Source: Firmicutes bacterium CAG:884 (GTDB lineage: Bacteria > Bacillota_I > Bacilli_A > RF39 > UBA660). Taken from it: a stretch of DNA of 36,719 nt. A program made the position numbers and the translations under genes. Positions 1-8,184 of the stretch are shown piece by piece. The notes under the pieces were generated by a model. The model was not told the origin of the DNA, searched no databases, and worked only from the letters and a program-made list of their open reading frames with translations. The DNA lies in NCBI GenBank assembly GCA_000433875.1, contig HF993344.1, positions 1-36,719 of the forward strand. The letters are read 5' to 3'. Within the stretch, counting starts at the first letter, position 1, and each line of letters starts with the position of its first letter.

Positions 1-1
1 T

Positions 2-1021
2 TGGAATAATACATATAAAAAATATATAAGAACAATAACCTTTGGAAATGATTTGAGTAATTTACCTAGTAGTTGTACAGAAGAAAATTTATGTTGGAAT
101 ATATCAGAAAGTCCAACTCAAAAGAAAAAAGTTTATGGATATTTAGTGGATACAGGTTTAAAAGATAGTACTGATAATACAAAACCATTATATAATTTAT
201 ATATAGTAAGTGAAGCACCAATATTTGCGCCATCTAACTGTTACGGAATGTTTACGAGCTTTAAAAATCTAGTAAATATTAATTTCAATAATAATTTTAA
301 CACTTCGAAAGTGGAAAGTATGGAGGATATGTTTTCTTGGTGTTCATCCTTAACAAGTTTGGATTTGAGTAGTTTTAATACATCCAAAGTAAGATATATG
401 GGTGATATGTTTCATTATTGTAAATCTTTAATGAATCTAGATTTGAGTAGTTTTAATACATCAAATGTAACAAAAATGTTTGGTATGTTTGATGGATGTT
501 CATCCTTAACAAGTTTAGATTTAAGTAGCTTTAATACATCAAAAGCAACTGATATGTCAGGTATGTTTAGAGATTGTTCATCCTTAACAAGTTTAGATTT
601 AAGTAGCTTTAATACATCAAAAGTAACTGCTATAGGTATGTTTAAAGGTTGTTCATCCCTAACAAGTTTGGATTTAAGTAGCTTTAATACATCAAAAGTA
701 ACTAATATGACAGGTATGTTTTCTGGTTGTTCATCCTTAACAAGTTTAGATTTAAGCAATTTTAATACATCTTCCGTAACAAAATATAGTGCTTATAGTC
801 AAGAATCAAATGGTATGTTTTATAATTGTTCAAAGCTTATAACAACGATTAATATAATGAACGCAAATGTAACGAATTATACAGGTATGTTTAGTGGAGC
901 AGCAACTGATCCTAATGCCCAAATAACAGTTAACTATATTGCTGCTGCAAGTACATTAGTAGATAATATGATTGCAACTAAATCATCAAATAGTAATGTA
1001 GTTAGAGGAACAGAACTATAA
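2..1021 (+). CDS. BspA-like leucine-rich surface protein (DUF285 repeats), 5'-truncated by window edge
   Basis: The frame is open from base 2 with no stop, so the gene starts upstream of the window; the TTG at 53 is only the first start-like codon inside it. From about base 329 the protein is built of tandem units of the form MFxxCSSLTSLDLSSFNTSKVT, six clear copies followed by two degenerate ones. This is the DUF285 / BspA-type leucine-rich repeat seen in surface proteins of gut and oral Firmicutes and mycoplasmas, where members bind host or bacterial partners. The unit is 26 residues (78 bp), except one of 25 residues. The C-terminal ~60 residues lack repeats, and no LPXTG sorting signal or membrane segment is visible after them, so anchoring must come from the missing N-terminal part or another mechanism. 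The specific ligand is unknown. Confidence 0.85.
   Translation, partial: WNNTYKKYIRTITFGNDLSNLPSSCTEENLCWNISESPTQKKKVYGYLVDTGLKDSTDNTKPLYNLYIVSEAPIFAPSNCYGMFTSFKNLVNINFNNNFNTSKVESMEDMFSWCSSLTSLDLSSFNTSKVRYMGDMFHYCKSLMNLDLSSFNTSNVTKMFGMFDGCSSLTSLDLSSFNTSKATDMSGMFRDCSSLTSLDLSSFNTSKVTAIGMFKGCSSLTSLDLSSFNTSKVTNMTGMFSGCSSLTSLDLSNFNTSSVTKYSAYSQESNGMFYNCSKLITTINIMNANVTNYTGMFSGAATDPNAQITVNYIAAASTLVDNMIATKSSNSNVVRGTEL
329..795 (+). repeat. Tandem 78-bp repeats in the BspA-like gene
   Basis: ATGTTT unit starts are seen at 329, 407, 485, 563, 638 and 716. The spacing is 78 bp throughout except for 75 bp between 563 and 638, where one codon is missing. Units 3 to 6 are nearly identical at the DNA level over about 50 bp, which suggests recent duplication or gene conversion. 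Confidence 0.9.
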
Positions 1022-1024
1022 AAT

Positions 1025-1057
1025 AAAGGTTTTTTCTAATTAAAAGCCTTTTTTTTT
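1025..1057 (+). terminator. Rho-independent terminator after the BspA-like gene
   Basis: A stem of AAAGGTTTTT with AAAAGCCTTT (one G-T pair) encloses a short loop and is followed by a run of T at 1050-1057. It lies 4 bases after the stop codon. Confidence 0.8.
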
Positions 1058-1093
1058 AACAAAAATTATGATATTATTATTATGGTGAGAAAA

Positions 1094-3610
1094 ATGGAAG
1101 ACATAATAAAAAGAATACACGACTATACCTTAGAAGACATAATGGGTAATTGTTTTAAAAGGTATGCAAAAGAAATAATCCAAAACAGAGCCTTACCAGA
1201 TGTAAGAGACGGATTAAAACCTGTACAAAGAAGAATATTATATACAATGTATAAAGATCATAATACCTATGATCATGAATATAGAAAATGTGCTAAAACC
1301 GTAGGTAACGTAATGGGTTTATACCATCCACACGGAGATTCATCAATATATGAAGCAATGGTAAGAATGAGTCAGTGGTGGAAAGCAAATGCAATATGTG
1401 TTGATATGCAAGGTAATAATGGTTCAATGGATGGCGATGGCGCAGCAGCAATGCGTTACACGGAAGCGCGCTTAGCTAAAATAAGTAATGAATATTTAAA
1501 AGATATTGAAAAAGGAACAGTTGTATGGAGTCCTAACTATGATGATACACTTGAAGAACCAACAGTATTACCTGTAAAGTTTCCAGCAATACTAGTAAAT
1601 GGTGCAACGGGAATAAGTGCTGGATATGCAACAAATATACCACCACATAATTTAGGTGAAGTAATAGATGCAACAATTAAAAGAATAGATTCCCCTAACT
1701 GTAGACTTGAAACAATACTAGACATAGTAAAAGGACCAGATTTTCCAACCGGAGGAATTGTAGAAGGAAAAAAAGGAATCATTGATGCTTTTACAACAGG
1801 TAGAGGAAAAGTAATTGTAAAATCAAAATGTGAAATTGTTAAAGAAAAAGGAAAAAAACAAATAATAGTAACAGAAATACCATTTGATGTAAATAAAGCT
1901 CAATTAGTTAAAAAAATAGATGAAATAAGAATCGATAAAAAAGTTGATGGTATAACAGAAGTAAGAGATGAAACTGATAGAGATGGACTTAGAATTGCTG
2001 TTGATTTAAAAAAGGAAGCTAATGAAGAAGTTATATTAAATTATTTACTTAAAAATACTGAATTACAAATAAGTTATGCTTATAATATGGTTGCAATTGT
2101 TAACAAAAGACCGATGACACTTGGTATAATTGCAATATTAGATGCTTATATAAAACATTTAGAAGAAGTAATAACGAAAAGAACAGAATATGATTTAGAA
2201 AAAGCAAAACTAAGAATGCATATTGTTGAAGGATTAATTAAAGCATTAAGCATACTAGATGAAATTATAAAAACAATCAGAGCAAGTAAAAATAAAGAAG
2301 ACGCTAAAATTAATTTGCAAAAAGAATATGATTTTACAGAATTACAAGCAGACGCTATTGTAACAATGCAATTATATAAATTAACAAATACCGATGTAAC
2401 AGCACTTAAAGAAGAACATAATAATTTAAAAAACGCAATTGAAGGATATGAAAAAATATTAAATAATGAAGATGAATTAAAAGATGTAATGAAAAACGAA
2501 TTAAAAGCAATCAAAAAAGAATATGCTGTACCTAGAAAAACAGAAATAAAAGATGAAATTACGGAAATAAAACTAGCAGCAACAGATATGATTGCTAAAG
2601 AAGATGTTATTGTTGTTATAACACACGATGGATACATTAAAAGAGTAAGTAGCAGAAGTTATTCAGCAAGTGACAATGAACCAACCTTAAAAGAAGGCGA
2701 TTATGTAATTATGCTTGCTAATATGAATACTCTTGATGTATTACTATTATTTACTGATAAAGGAAATTATTTGTATTTGCCAGTTTATGAAGTACCAGAT
2801 TTAAAATGGAAAGATTTAGGTAAACACATAAGTAATGTAATTAAAATAGATGAGGAAGAACATATAATAAATGCTTATCCAATATATGATTTTGACGAAA
2901 CAAATGTAACAACATTTACAAAATTAGGAATGGTAAAGAGAAGCGTGTTAAAAGATTACAAAGTAAGTAGATACAATAAAAAAGTAAGCGCAATTAAATT
3001 AAAAGATAAAGATGAAGTTGTAAATGTATCAATAAATAATGGAACAGAAGTATTTATATCAACTAAATCTGGTAATGGATTATGGTATAGTACCGATGAA
3101 ATACCTGTATCAGGCGTAAAATCAAGCGGTGTAAAAGCTATAAACCTTAAAAATGATGAAGTAGTAAGTGCTTATACATTTGATAGAGATGAAGAATATT
3201 TAACTGTTATAACTGATAAAAGTACAGGAAAAAGAGTTAAATTAACAGAATTTGAAAAAACAACAAGAGGTAAAAAAGGTGTACTTATTATAAGAGATGT
3301 TAAAACAAATCCATATCATATATTAAAAACATTTATAGTAAATAAAGTAAATATAGGATATAAGGTTAAAAATGATATTGACTATATTAAACAAACGGAA
3401 TTGCCGATAGTAGATAGATACTCATCTGGAACAAGTATTACTAAAGGAAAAATAATTGATGCTTTTACTGAAGCAACCTTGATAAAAAAAGAAGAAAATA
3501 ATGTTAAAAAAGAAGAAAAACAAACTGATAAAAAAACAACAATTGAAGATATAGATAAAAAAATATATACAATTGATGATTTCTTAGAAACAATTGAATT
3601 TTTAGATTAG
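1094..3610 (+). CDS. parC: DNA topoisomerase IV subunit A
   Basis: Type IIA topoisomerase breakage-reunion subunit, which decatenates and relaxes DNA together with ParE. It has the family motifs RALPDVRDGLKPVQRRIL, KTVGNVMGLYHPHGDSS and AAMRYTEARL, with catalytic Tyr122. The HGNNGS-like block (QGNNGSMDGDG) and the divergent C-terminal blades favour ParC over GyrA. The quinolone-resistance positions carry Ser83 and Glu87 (in HGDSSIYE), the susceptible-type residues. An ATG also exists at 1082 but has no ribosome binding site; ATG 1094 follows GGTGAG by 4 bases, the pattern used by rsmD and spoIIGA here, giving 838 residues. The last ~45 residues are Lys/Glu/Asp-rich. No parE is adjacent. pyrH follows after 8 bases. 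Confidence 0.88.
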   Translation: MEDIIKRIHDYTLEDIMGNCFKRYAKEIIQNRALPDVRDGLKPVQRRILYTMYKDHNTYDHEYRKCAKTVGNVMGLYHPHGDSSIYEAMVRMSQWWKANAICVDMQGNNGSMDGDGAAAMRYTEARLAKISNEYLKDIEKGTVVWSPNYDDTLEEPTVLPVKFPAILVNGATGISAGYATNIPPHNLGEVIDATIKRIDSPNCRLETILDIVKGPDFPTGGIVEGKKGIIDAFTTGRGKVIVKSKCEIVKEKGKKQIIVTEIPFDVNKAQLVKKIDEIRIDKKVDGITEVRDETDRDGLRIAVDLKKEANEEVILNYLLKNTELQISYAYNMVAIVNKRPMTLGIIAILDAYIKHLEEVITKRTEYDLEKAKLRMHIVEGLIKALSILDEIIKTIRASKNKEDAKINLQKEYDFTELQADAIVTMQLYKLTNTDVTALKEEHNNLKNAIEGYEKILNNEDELKDVMKNELKAIKKEYAVPRKTEIKDEITEIKLAATDMIAKEDVIVVITHDGYIKRVSSRSYSASDNEPTLKEGDYVIMLANMNTLDVLLLFTDKGNYLYLPVYEVPDLKWKDLGKHISNVIKIDEEEHIINAYPIYDFDETNVTTFTKLGMVKRSVLKDYKVSRYNKKVSAIKLKDKDEVVNVSINNGTEVFISTKSGNGLWYSTDEIPVSGVKSSGVKAINLKNDEVVSAYTFDRDEEYLTVITDKSTGKRVKLTEFEKTTRGKKGVLIIRDVKTNPYHILKTFIVNKVNIGYKVKNDIDYIKQTELPIVDRYSSGTSITKGKIIDAFTEATLIKKEENNVKKEEKQTDKKTTIEDIDKKIYTIDDFLETIEFLD

Positions 3611-3618
3611 GAGTAAAT

Positions 3619-4302
3619 ATGAGATTATTATTAAAATTAAGTGGTGAATTACTTGGACAAAATGAATTATCATTTGAACAAGCATTAAAGTTAGCATATG
3701 TTTTAAAAGAATGTAAAAATAAAGGAAATGAGATATGTATTGTTGTTGGTGGAGGAAATTTATGGCGAGGAAGAAGTCATAATGAAATGAATATTACCGA
3801 TAGTGATACTATTGGAATGCTTGGAACCTGTATGAATGCTATATGTTTAAAAGCAGCATTAAAAGAAATAGGAGTTAAAGCAACAGTAATGTCAAGTATT
3901 AATCTAAAGTTTACGGAAGATTATATTACAAGTAGAGCTGAAGAATTAATAAAAGATGAAATAATAATATTAGCAGGTGGTTTAGGCGTTCCTGCCTTAT
4001 CAACTGATACAACAGCTGCTGTAAGAGGTGCTGAACTAAAAGTTGATTATATTCTAAAAGGAACAAATGTAGATGGCGTTTATAGTAATGATCCTAAAAT
4101 TGATAAATATGCATTTAAATATGATAAAATATCTTATAGATTCGCTCTTGAAAACCATTTAAGAATAATGGATACATCAGCATTTGAAATATGTGAAAAG
4201 AATGATATTAAATTAATTATTTATAATGCTAATGATTTAAATAATATCATAAAAGTATGTAATGGGGAGACTATTGGAACAATAGTAGAGAAATATGAAT
4301 AA
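3619..4302 (+). CDS. pyrH: Uridylate kinase (UMP kinase)
   Basis: Amino-acid-kinase fold enzyme that phosphorylates UMP to UDP with ATP in pyrimidine nucleotide synthesis. The N-terminal LLLKLSGELLG nucleotide loop, the VVGGGNLWRG block, the MLGTCMNA block, the AGGLGVPALSTDTTAAVRG block and the GTNVDGVYSNDPK motif are those of PyrH. The length of 227 residues is close to the usual ~240. The AGG-TG-NPFFTTD block of typical PyrH is changed to AGGLGVPALSTD, so the enzyme is somewhat divergent. It lies 8 bases after parC and overlaps the next gene by 8 bases. In most Firmicutes pyrH sits behind rpsB-tsf and before frr; here it does not. Confidence 0.85.
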   Translation: MRLLLKLSGELLGQNELSFEQALKLAYVLKECKNKGNEICIVVGGGNLWRGRSHNEMNITDSDTIGMLGTCMNAICLKAALKEIGVKATVMSSINLKFTEDYITSRAEELIKDEIIILAGGLGVPALSTDTTAAVRGAELKVDYILKGTNVDGVYSNDPKIDKYAFKYDKISYRFALENHLRIMDTSAFEICEKNDIKLIIYNANDLNNIIKVCNGETIGTIVEKYE

Positions 4303-4675
4303 AAAAGGATTTACTTTAGTAGAATTACTAGCCGTTTTAATTGTCCTAGCTATACTTGCAACTATTGCTACAACAACAATCATAAAACAAGTAAAAGAAT
4401 CAAAAAAAACATTAAACGAAGCTCAAAAGAGTATTGTAAAAGCATCAGCAATTGAATATGCTACGAAAAAAGGATTATTTAAACAAGAAGGAAATACTTA
4501 TAATATATGTTTGAAAGACTTGGAAAAAGAAGCATTAATTGATAAAAACATTGTAAATTCTTTAAACAAAAATAAAAATTATTATCTAAAATTAACTGTT
4601 GAATGTGATAATATTTGTTCATTTAAAGCACAAGATATAATGGAATATAAAGATAATGAAATAAACTGTAATTAA
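4295..4675 (+). CDS. Prepilin-type protein (type IV pilin / pseudopilin-like)
   Basis: The N-terminus MNKKG|FTLVELLAVL is a classic prepilin peptidase site: Gly5 before the cut, Phe at +1 and Glu at +5 of the mature protein, followed by a ~20-residue hydrophobic helix (to about residue 29). The remainder (126 residues in total) is a small soluble domain with four Cys, in ICLKD, VECDNIC and INCN, that could form disulfides outside the cell. It resembles ComGC-type pseudopilins in size. No pilus ATPase, prepilin peptidase or other pilin is next to it, so its machinery must be elsewhere. It overlaps pyrH by 8 bases, so it is probably translated from the same message, and it is followed directly by a terminator. 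Confidence 0.8.
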   Translation: MNKKGFTLVELLAVLIVLAILATIATTTIIKQVKESKKTLNEAQKSIVKASAIEYATKKGLFKQEGNTYNICLKDLEKEALIDKNIVNSLNKNKNYYLKLTVECDNICSFKAQDIMEYKDNEINCN

Positions 4676-4700
4676 ATGTCATAAATTATGACATTTTTTT
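4674..4700 (+). terminator. Rho-independent terminator after the parC-pyrH-prepilin unit
   Basis: A 10-bp perfect stem, AAATGTCATA with TATGACATTT, has a 3-base loop and is followed by seven T. It begins at the last base of the stop codon. Confidence 0.85.
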
Positions 4701-4744
4701 ATCAACAAAATAGGAAAAAATCATATAATTAAATAGGTGATGAT

Positions 4745-5104
4745 ATGGCAAAGAAGGAAGAATTTAAAGAATTTGTAAAGAAAAATCCAAGCCTAATTAA
4801 TTATGTAAACAATAACGAAATGACCTGGCAAAAGTTTTACGAAATGTATGATATGTATGGGGAAAATGATAATGTTTGGGATAAATATATAAATGCAAGA
4901 ACTTTAGAAAATATAGGTGCTGAAGGAGCTGGTTTAGGATTAGCTGAAGCTTTTAAATGGTTTAAAAATATTGATCTAGATAGTGTACAAAGTGGTGTTA
5001 CTAATCTTCAAAAAGTTGTAGATATTATTCAAGATTTTGGACATAAAAATACTAAAAAAGAAGACTATAAACCAAGACCATTATATAAACACTTTGATGA
5101 TTAA
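4745..5104 (+). CDS. YlbD-like protein
   Basis: A 119-residue soluble protein. Residues 5-48, with FVKKNPSLINYV, TWQKFYEMYDMYGE and the W-x-KY ending, match the N-terminal pattern of the YlbD (putative coat protein) family known from sporulating Bacillota. The biochemical role of the family is not established. The next two genes are a YlbE-like protein and rsmD (ylbH), which is the Bacillus ylb order and supports the call. The start ATG follows GGTGATGAT, and a TATAAT at 4724-4729 upstream could serve as the -10 element. It shares one base with the next gene (TAATG). Confidence 0.7.
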   Translation: MAKKEEFKEFVKKNPSLINYVNNNEMTWQKFYEMYDMYGENDNVWDKYINARTLENIGAEGAGLGLAEAFKWFKNIDLDSVQSGVTNLQKVVDIIQDFGHKNTKKEDYKPRPLYKHFDD

Positions 5105-5325
5105 TGTATATAAACACACAATTTAAATTAAAAAATAATCCTAAATATATTGATTTCTTGCACCATAATTCTTATTGGTATAAAAAATTAAATCGAAACT
5201 CTAAAAACTTTACGGAATTTGAAAATGATGTTAAAGATAAAATGCAACTTCGAATAACTGATAAAATAAGTGAAGTAGCAAGCGCAATTGATATGTTAAC
5301 TACATTTTTAAGTAAAATGAAATAA
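5104..5325 (+). CDS. YlbE-like protein
   Basis: A 73-residue protein. The central block HHNSYWYKKLNRN fits the conserved PWYRKLSRNP-like block of the YlbE family, whose function is unknown. It starts one base inside the stop codon of the ylbD-like gene, so the two are translationally coupled. No signal peptide or membrane segment is seen. Its placement between ylbD and rsmD agrees with the Bacillus order, although ylbF and ylbG, which normally lie between ylbE and rsmD, are absent. Confidence 0.65.
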   Translation: MYINTQFKLKNNPKYIDFLHHNSYWYKKLNRNSKNFTEFENDVKDKMQLRITDKISEVASAIDMLTTFLSKMK

Positions 5326-5347
5326 CTATTGTATATAGTTATTTTTA
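5321..5347 (+). terminator. Rho-independent terminator after the ylbE-like gene
   Basis: A 9-bp stem, AATAACTAT with ATAGTTATT, has a 5-base loop and is followed by TTTTTA. The stem includes the stop codon. Confidence 0.7.
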
Positions 5348-5359
5348 TGTTAGAATTAC

Positions 5360-5388
5360 TAGACAGTATAAGATATATTAGGTATAAT
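5360..5388 (+). promoter_or_regulatory. SigA-type promoter for rsmD
   Basis: TAGACA (5360-5365), a 17-base spacer and TATAAT (5383-5388) lie just after the ylbE terminator and 17 bases before the rsmD start. Confidence 0.75.
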
Positions 5389-5404
5389 TAAAATGGTGAT
5401 ATAA

Positions 5405-5953
5405 ATGCGAATAATAAGTGGAAAATATAAAGGAAGAGTTTTAAAAGAACATAATATAGAAGGAACAAGACCTACAATGGATAGAATAAAAGAATCCTTA
5501 TTTGCAATGATTCAAACAAAATTACCAAATAGTATATGTTTAGATTTATTCTGTGGAAGCGGAAGCCTTGGTATTGAAGCCTTGAGTAATAATGCTAAAG
5601 AATGTTACTTTGTAGATAATAATAAGAAAATAATCGAAATCCTTAAAAAAAATACTTTTGATATTGAGGGCGTTAAAATAATAAATGAAGATTATACAAA
5701 AGCACTTCATAATTTTAAAATAAAATTTGACATTATATTTCTTGATCCACCATATGATATGCATCTTATAAATAAAGCAATTGAAATAATTGAAAAAGAA
5801 AATTTGTTAAATGAAAATGGATTAATAGTATGTGAATATAGAACAGAAGAAATAAAAGCTAATTATAGTCTATATAAAGAAAAAAAGTATGGCGATAAAT
5901 ATATAAAAATATATATAAATAATCAAGGTATGAATGATAGTAAAAAAATATGA
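5405..5953 (+). CDS. rsmD: 16S rRNA (guanine966-N2)-methyltransferase
   Basis: SAM-dependent methyltransferase of the RsmD/YlbH family, which methylates G966 of 16S rRNA in the small subunit. The N-terminal MRIISGKYKGR and the TRPTMDRIKESLF segment are family hallmarks. The SAM-binding motif I is DLFCGSGSLGIEAL, and the catalytic motif IV is DPPY (in IIFLDPPYD). The 182-residue length is normal. The start ATG follows GGTGAT. In Bacillus coaD follows this gene; here it does not, and the transcript ends at a hairpin. Confidence 0.92.
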   Translation: MRIISGKYKGRVLKEHNIEGTRPTMDRIKESLFAMIQTKLPNSICLDLFCGSGSLGIEALSNNAKECYFVDNNKKIIEILKKNTFDIEGVKIINEDYTKALHNFKIKFDIIFLDPPYDMHLINKAIEIIEKENLLNENGLIVCEYRTEEIKANYSLYKEKKYGDKYIKIYINNQGMNDSKKI

Positions 5954-5983
5954 AAAAAATAATATTTTGATTGTTTTAAAATC

Positions 5984-6012
5984 AAAAGAAGGTTTAAAAG
6001 GCCTTCTTTTTT
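5984..6012 (+). terminator. Rho-independent terminator after rsmD
   Basis: A 9-bp stem, AAAAGAAGG with CCTTCTTTT, has a 9-base loop and runs into a T tract. Confidence 0.85.
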
Positions 6013-6099
6013 AATGTATTAAATAAGAAAAAATAAAAATATTTAAAATAAAAAAGTAAATCAGTAAAAAAAATCGTATAGTATAATTGGGAGGGAAAA

Positions 6100-8184
6100 A
6101 TGAGTAAATATCCATTTGTAAAACAAGAAGAACAAAAAGATTGCGCATCCTCGTGTATTTTAATGATTTTAAAATATTACGGAGCATATGTAAGTATGGA
6201 AGAATTAAGAGATGAAACGAAAACCAATAAAAACGGCGTTAATATATATGACTTAGTAGAAACTCTTAAAAAATATGGTTTTGATGCCGAATCTTTAAAA
6301 GGAAGTATTGATGAATTAAAAAATGAAGATATAACTTTTCCTTTTATAAGCCATATGAAAACAAATAACGGACATTTTATAGTTGTATATGAAATAAATT
6401 ATAAGAAAAATAAAATGGTAATTGGTGACCCGGGTACAAAATTAAAGACAATTACAATTAATGAGTTCTTAAATGAATGGAATAATATAATTATAAAAGT
6501 TGAAAGAACAAGAAAACTTCCATATAGATGCGAAAAAATAAGTGTAAAAGATTATGTCATACATTATATCCAAAATCAAAAATCTAGCATTGTAACGATA
6601 TGTTTATTTTCTTTCACAATGACAATCTTTACAATTATTACAACATATTACTTTCAGTTTATCATAGATGGAATAAATAAAAATAAAACAAACAGTTACT
6701 TTTTATTACTATTTATTATATTTTTATCATTAGGAATAGTAAAAGAAATAACAAATTTTATGAAAAATAAAGTATATAATTATGCAAAATATAATCTTGA
6801 TGTTGAAATGAATTACGATGTATATAAAAAAATCATTTATTTACCCTTCAAATATTATGCTGATAGAAGTATAGGTGATATTTTATCAAGAATAAATAAT
6901 TTAAATACAACTAAAAACTTTATATGTGATATCATTTTAAATTGTATATTAGGAACTATAATAAGTATAGTCGCGCTTATATTATTAATAGCAACCAATA
7001 AAGATTTAACATTACTTGCAATAATAAATATAGGACTTTATGGATTGTTAACATTTATATTTAATCATTATTTTAAAGAAAAAATAGTTGAACTGCAAAG
7101 CATTAAATCCAGTGAATTAAGCTATTTAACAGAAACAGTAACTGCATATAATACGGTAAAAGGAATAAATCTTTATAAATATGTACTTAAAAATTACAAA
7201 AACAAATTAAGAGAATTAAGTTATAAATATTTGAACCTAAATGATGTTAAAGAAATAGAACAATTATTTAAAAATCTAATAAGTGTAGTATTTAATATAT
7301 TAATACTATATTTAGGAGCAGGAATGATAAAAAATAAAGAATTAACAATAGGAGGTTTAATTACATTTAACTATTTATATGGGTATATGTTAGAACCTTT
7401 AAAAACAATAATTGATTCCAATATAAATATAAACGAAATGAAATCAGCAATAAAAAGAATAATAGATCTTTACTATTACGAAGAAGATGATGTTAATGGT
7501 AAAATAACTAAAGGGAATATTAAAATAACTAATCTTAACTTTTCTTATGATTATAAGAATATTTTAAAAAATATTAATTTAGAAATTAAAAATAATCAAA
7601 AAATAATAGTAATAGGAGAAAGTGGATCTGGAAAAAGTACATTATTTAAATTATTAATGAAATACTATAAGGTAGGAGTTAATCAAATAAAAATTGATGG
7701 AATAGACATAAATAATATCAGTAATAATGAAATAAATAATAAAATAAGTTATATATCACAAAATGAAAATCTTTTTACAACAACTTTATATGAAAACTTG
7801 AAACTTGATAGTAATATAGTAGATGAAGAAATAGAAAAAGTTGTAAATGATGTAAGCGTTAATGATGTAATGAAAGAAAATGGATATAAAATGCTAATTG
7901 AAGAAAATGGATTCAATCTTTCAGGTGGTGAAAAAATGCGAATTGTTTTAGCCCGTACTTTACTTAGAAAAGCAAACATTATCATAATTGATGAAGGATT
8001 AAGTGCTGTTGATATAAACTTAGAAAGAAAAATCCTCAAAAATATTTTAAAAACAAATGCAACAATAATATTTATATCACATCGAATAGATAATATGGAT
8101 TTATTCGATAGAATGATAGAAATGAAGAAAGGAAAAATAATAAAAGATGTTTCCACGTATAATACAAAACAAAAAAATAATTAA
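6100..8184 (+). CDS. Peptidase-containing ABC transporter (C39 bacteriocin exporter)
   Basis: A 694-residue membrane exporter that both removes double-glycine leaders and exports the mature peptides. Residues 1-130 form a C39 cysteine protease: catalytic Cys15 in QKDCASSC, His92 in NNGHF, and Asp110 in GDPG. A six-helix transmembrane region follows (about residues 160-430). The ATPase domain has Walker A GESGSGKST (506-514), the LSGGE signature (607-611), Walker B with Asp631-Glu632, and an ISHR H-loop. All catalytic residues are present. GGGAGGG stands 4 bases before the start. It heads a four-gene operon: the next gene overlaps it by 38 bases, and two double-glycine-leader peptides follow, which are its likely substrates. 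Confidence 0.93.
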   Translation: MSKYPFVKQEEQKDCASSCILMILKYYGAYVSMEELRDETKTNKNGVNIYDLVETLKKYGFDAESLKGSIDELKNEDITFPFISHMKTNNGHFIVVYEINYKKNKMVIGDPGTKLKTITINEFLNEWNNIIIKVERTRKLPYRCEKISVKDYVIHYIQNQKSSIVTICLFSFTMTIFTIITTYYFQFIIDGINKNKTNSYFLLLFIIFLSLGIVKEITNFMKNKVYNYAKYNLDVEMNYDVYKKIIYLPFKYYADRSIGDILSRINNLNTTKNFICDIILNCILGTIISIVALILLIATNKDLTLLAIINIGLYGLLTFIFNHYFKEKIVELQSIKSSELSYLTETVTAYNTVKGINLYKYVLKNYKNKLRELSYKYLNLNDVKEIEQLFKNLISVVFNILILYLGAGMIKNKELTIGGLITFNYLYGYMLEPLKTIIDSNININEMKSAIKRIIDLYYYEEDDVNGKITKGNIKITNLNFSYDYKNILKNINLEIKNNQKIIVIGESGSGKSTLFKLLMKYYKVGVNQIKIDGIDINNISNNEINNKISYISQNENLFTTTLYENLKLDSNIVDEEIEKVVNDVSVNDVMKENGYKMLIEENGFNLSGGEKMRIVLARTLLRKANIIIIDEGLSAVDINLERKILKNILKTNATIIFISHRIDNMDLFDRMIEMKKGKIIKDVSTYNTKQKNN

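Noticed and set aside
415..759. 114-codon open frame on the minus strand
   Set aside because: It is the antisense shadow of the BspA repeats; its own apparent repeats only mirror the sense units, and it lacks a ribosome binding site.
1082..1093. Earlier ATG for parC
   Set aside because: No ribosome binding site before it, and it contains the GGTGAG that serves the ATG at 1094.
2146..2637. 163-codon minus-strand frame inside parC
   Set aside because: Opposite a clear conserved gene; hydrophobic composition is what antisense of Lys/Glu-rich AT-rich genes gives.
1094..3610. GyrA instead of ParC
   Set aside because: The block around QGNNGSMDGDG and the poorly conserved C-terminal repeats fit ParC better; absence of gyrB next to it is neutral.
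6082..6087. TATAAT in front of the C39 exporter gene
   Set aside because: As a -10 box it would place the transcript start inside or after the GGGAGGG ribosome binding site, and no -35 box stands at the right distance, so I left the promoter unassigned.
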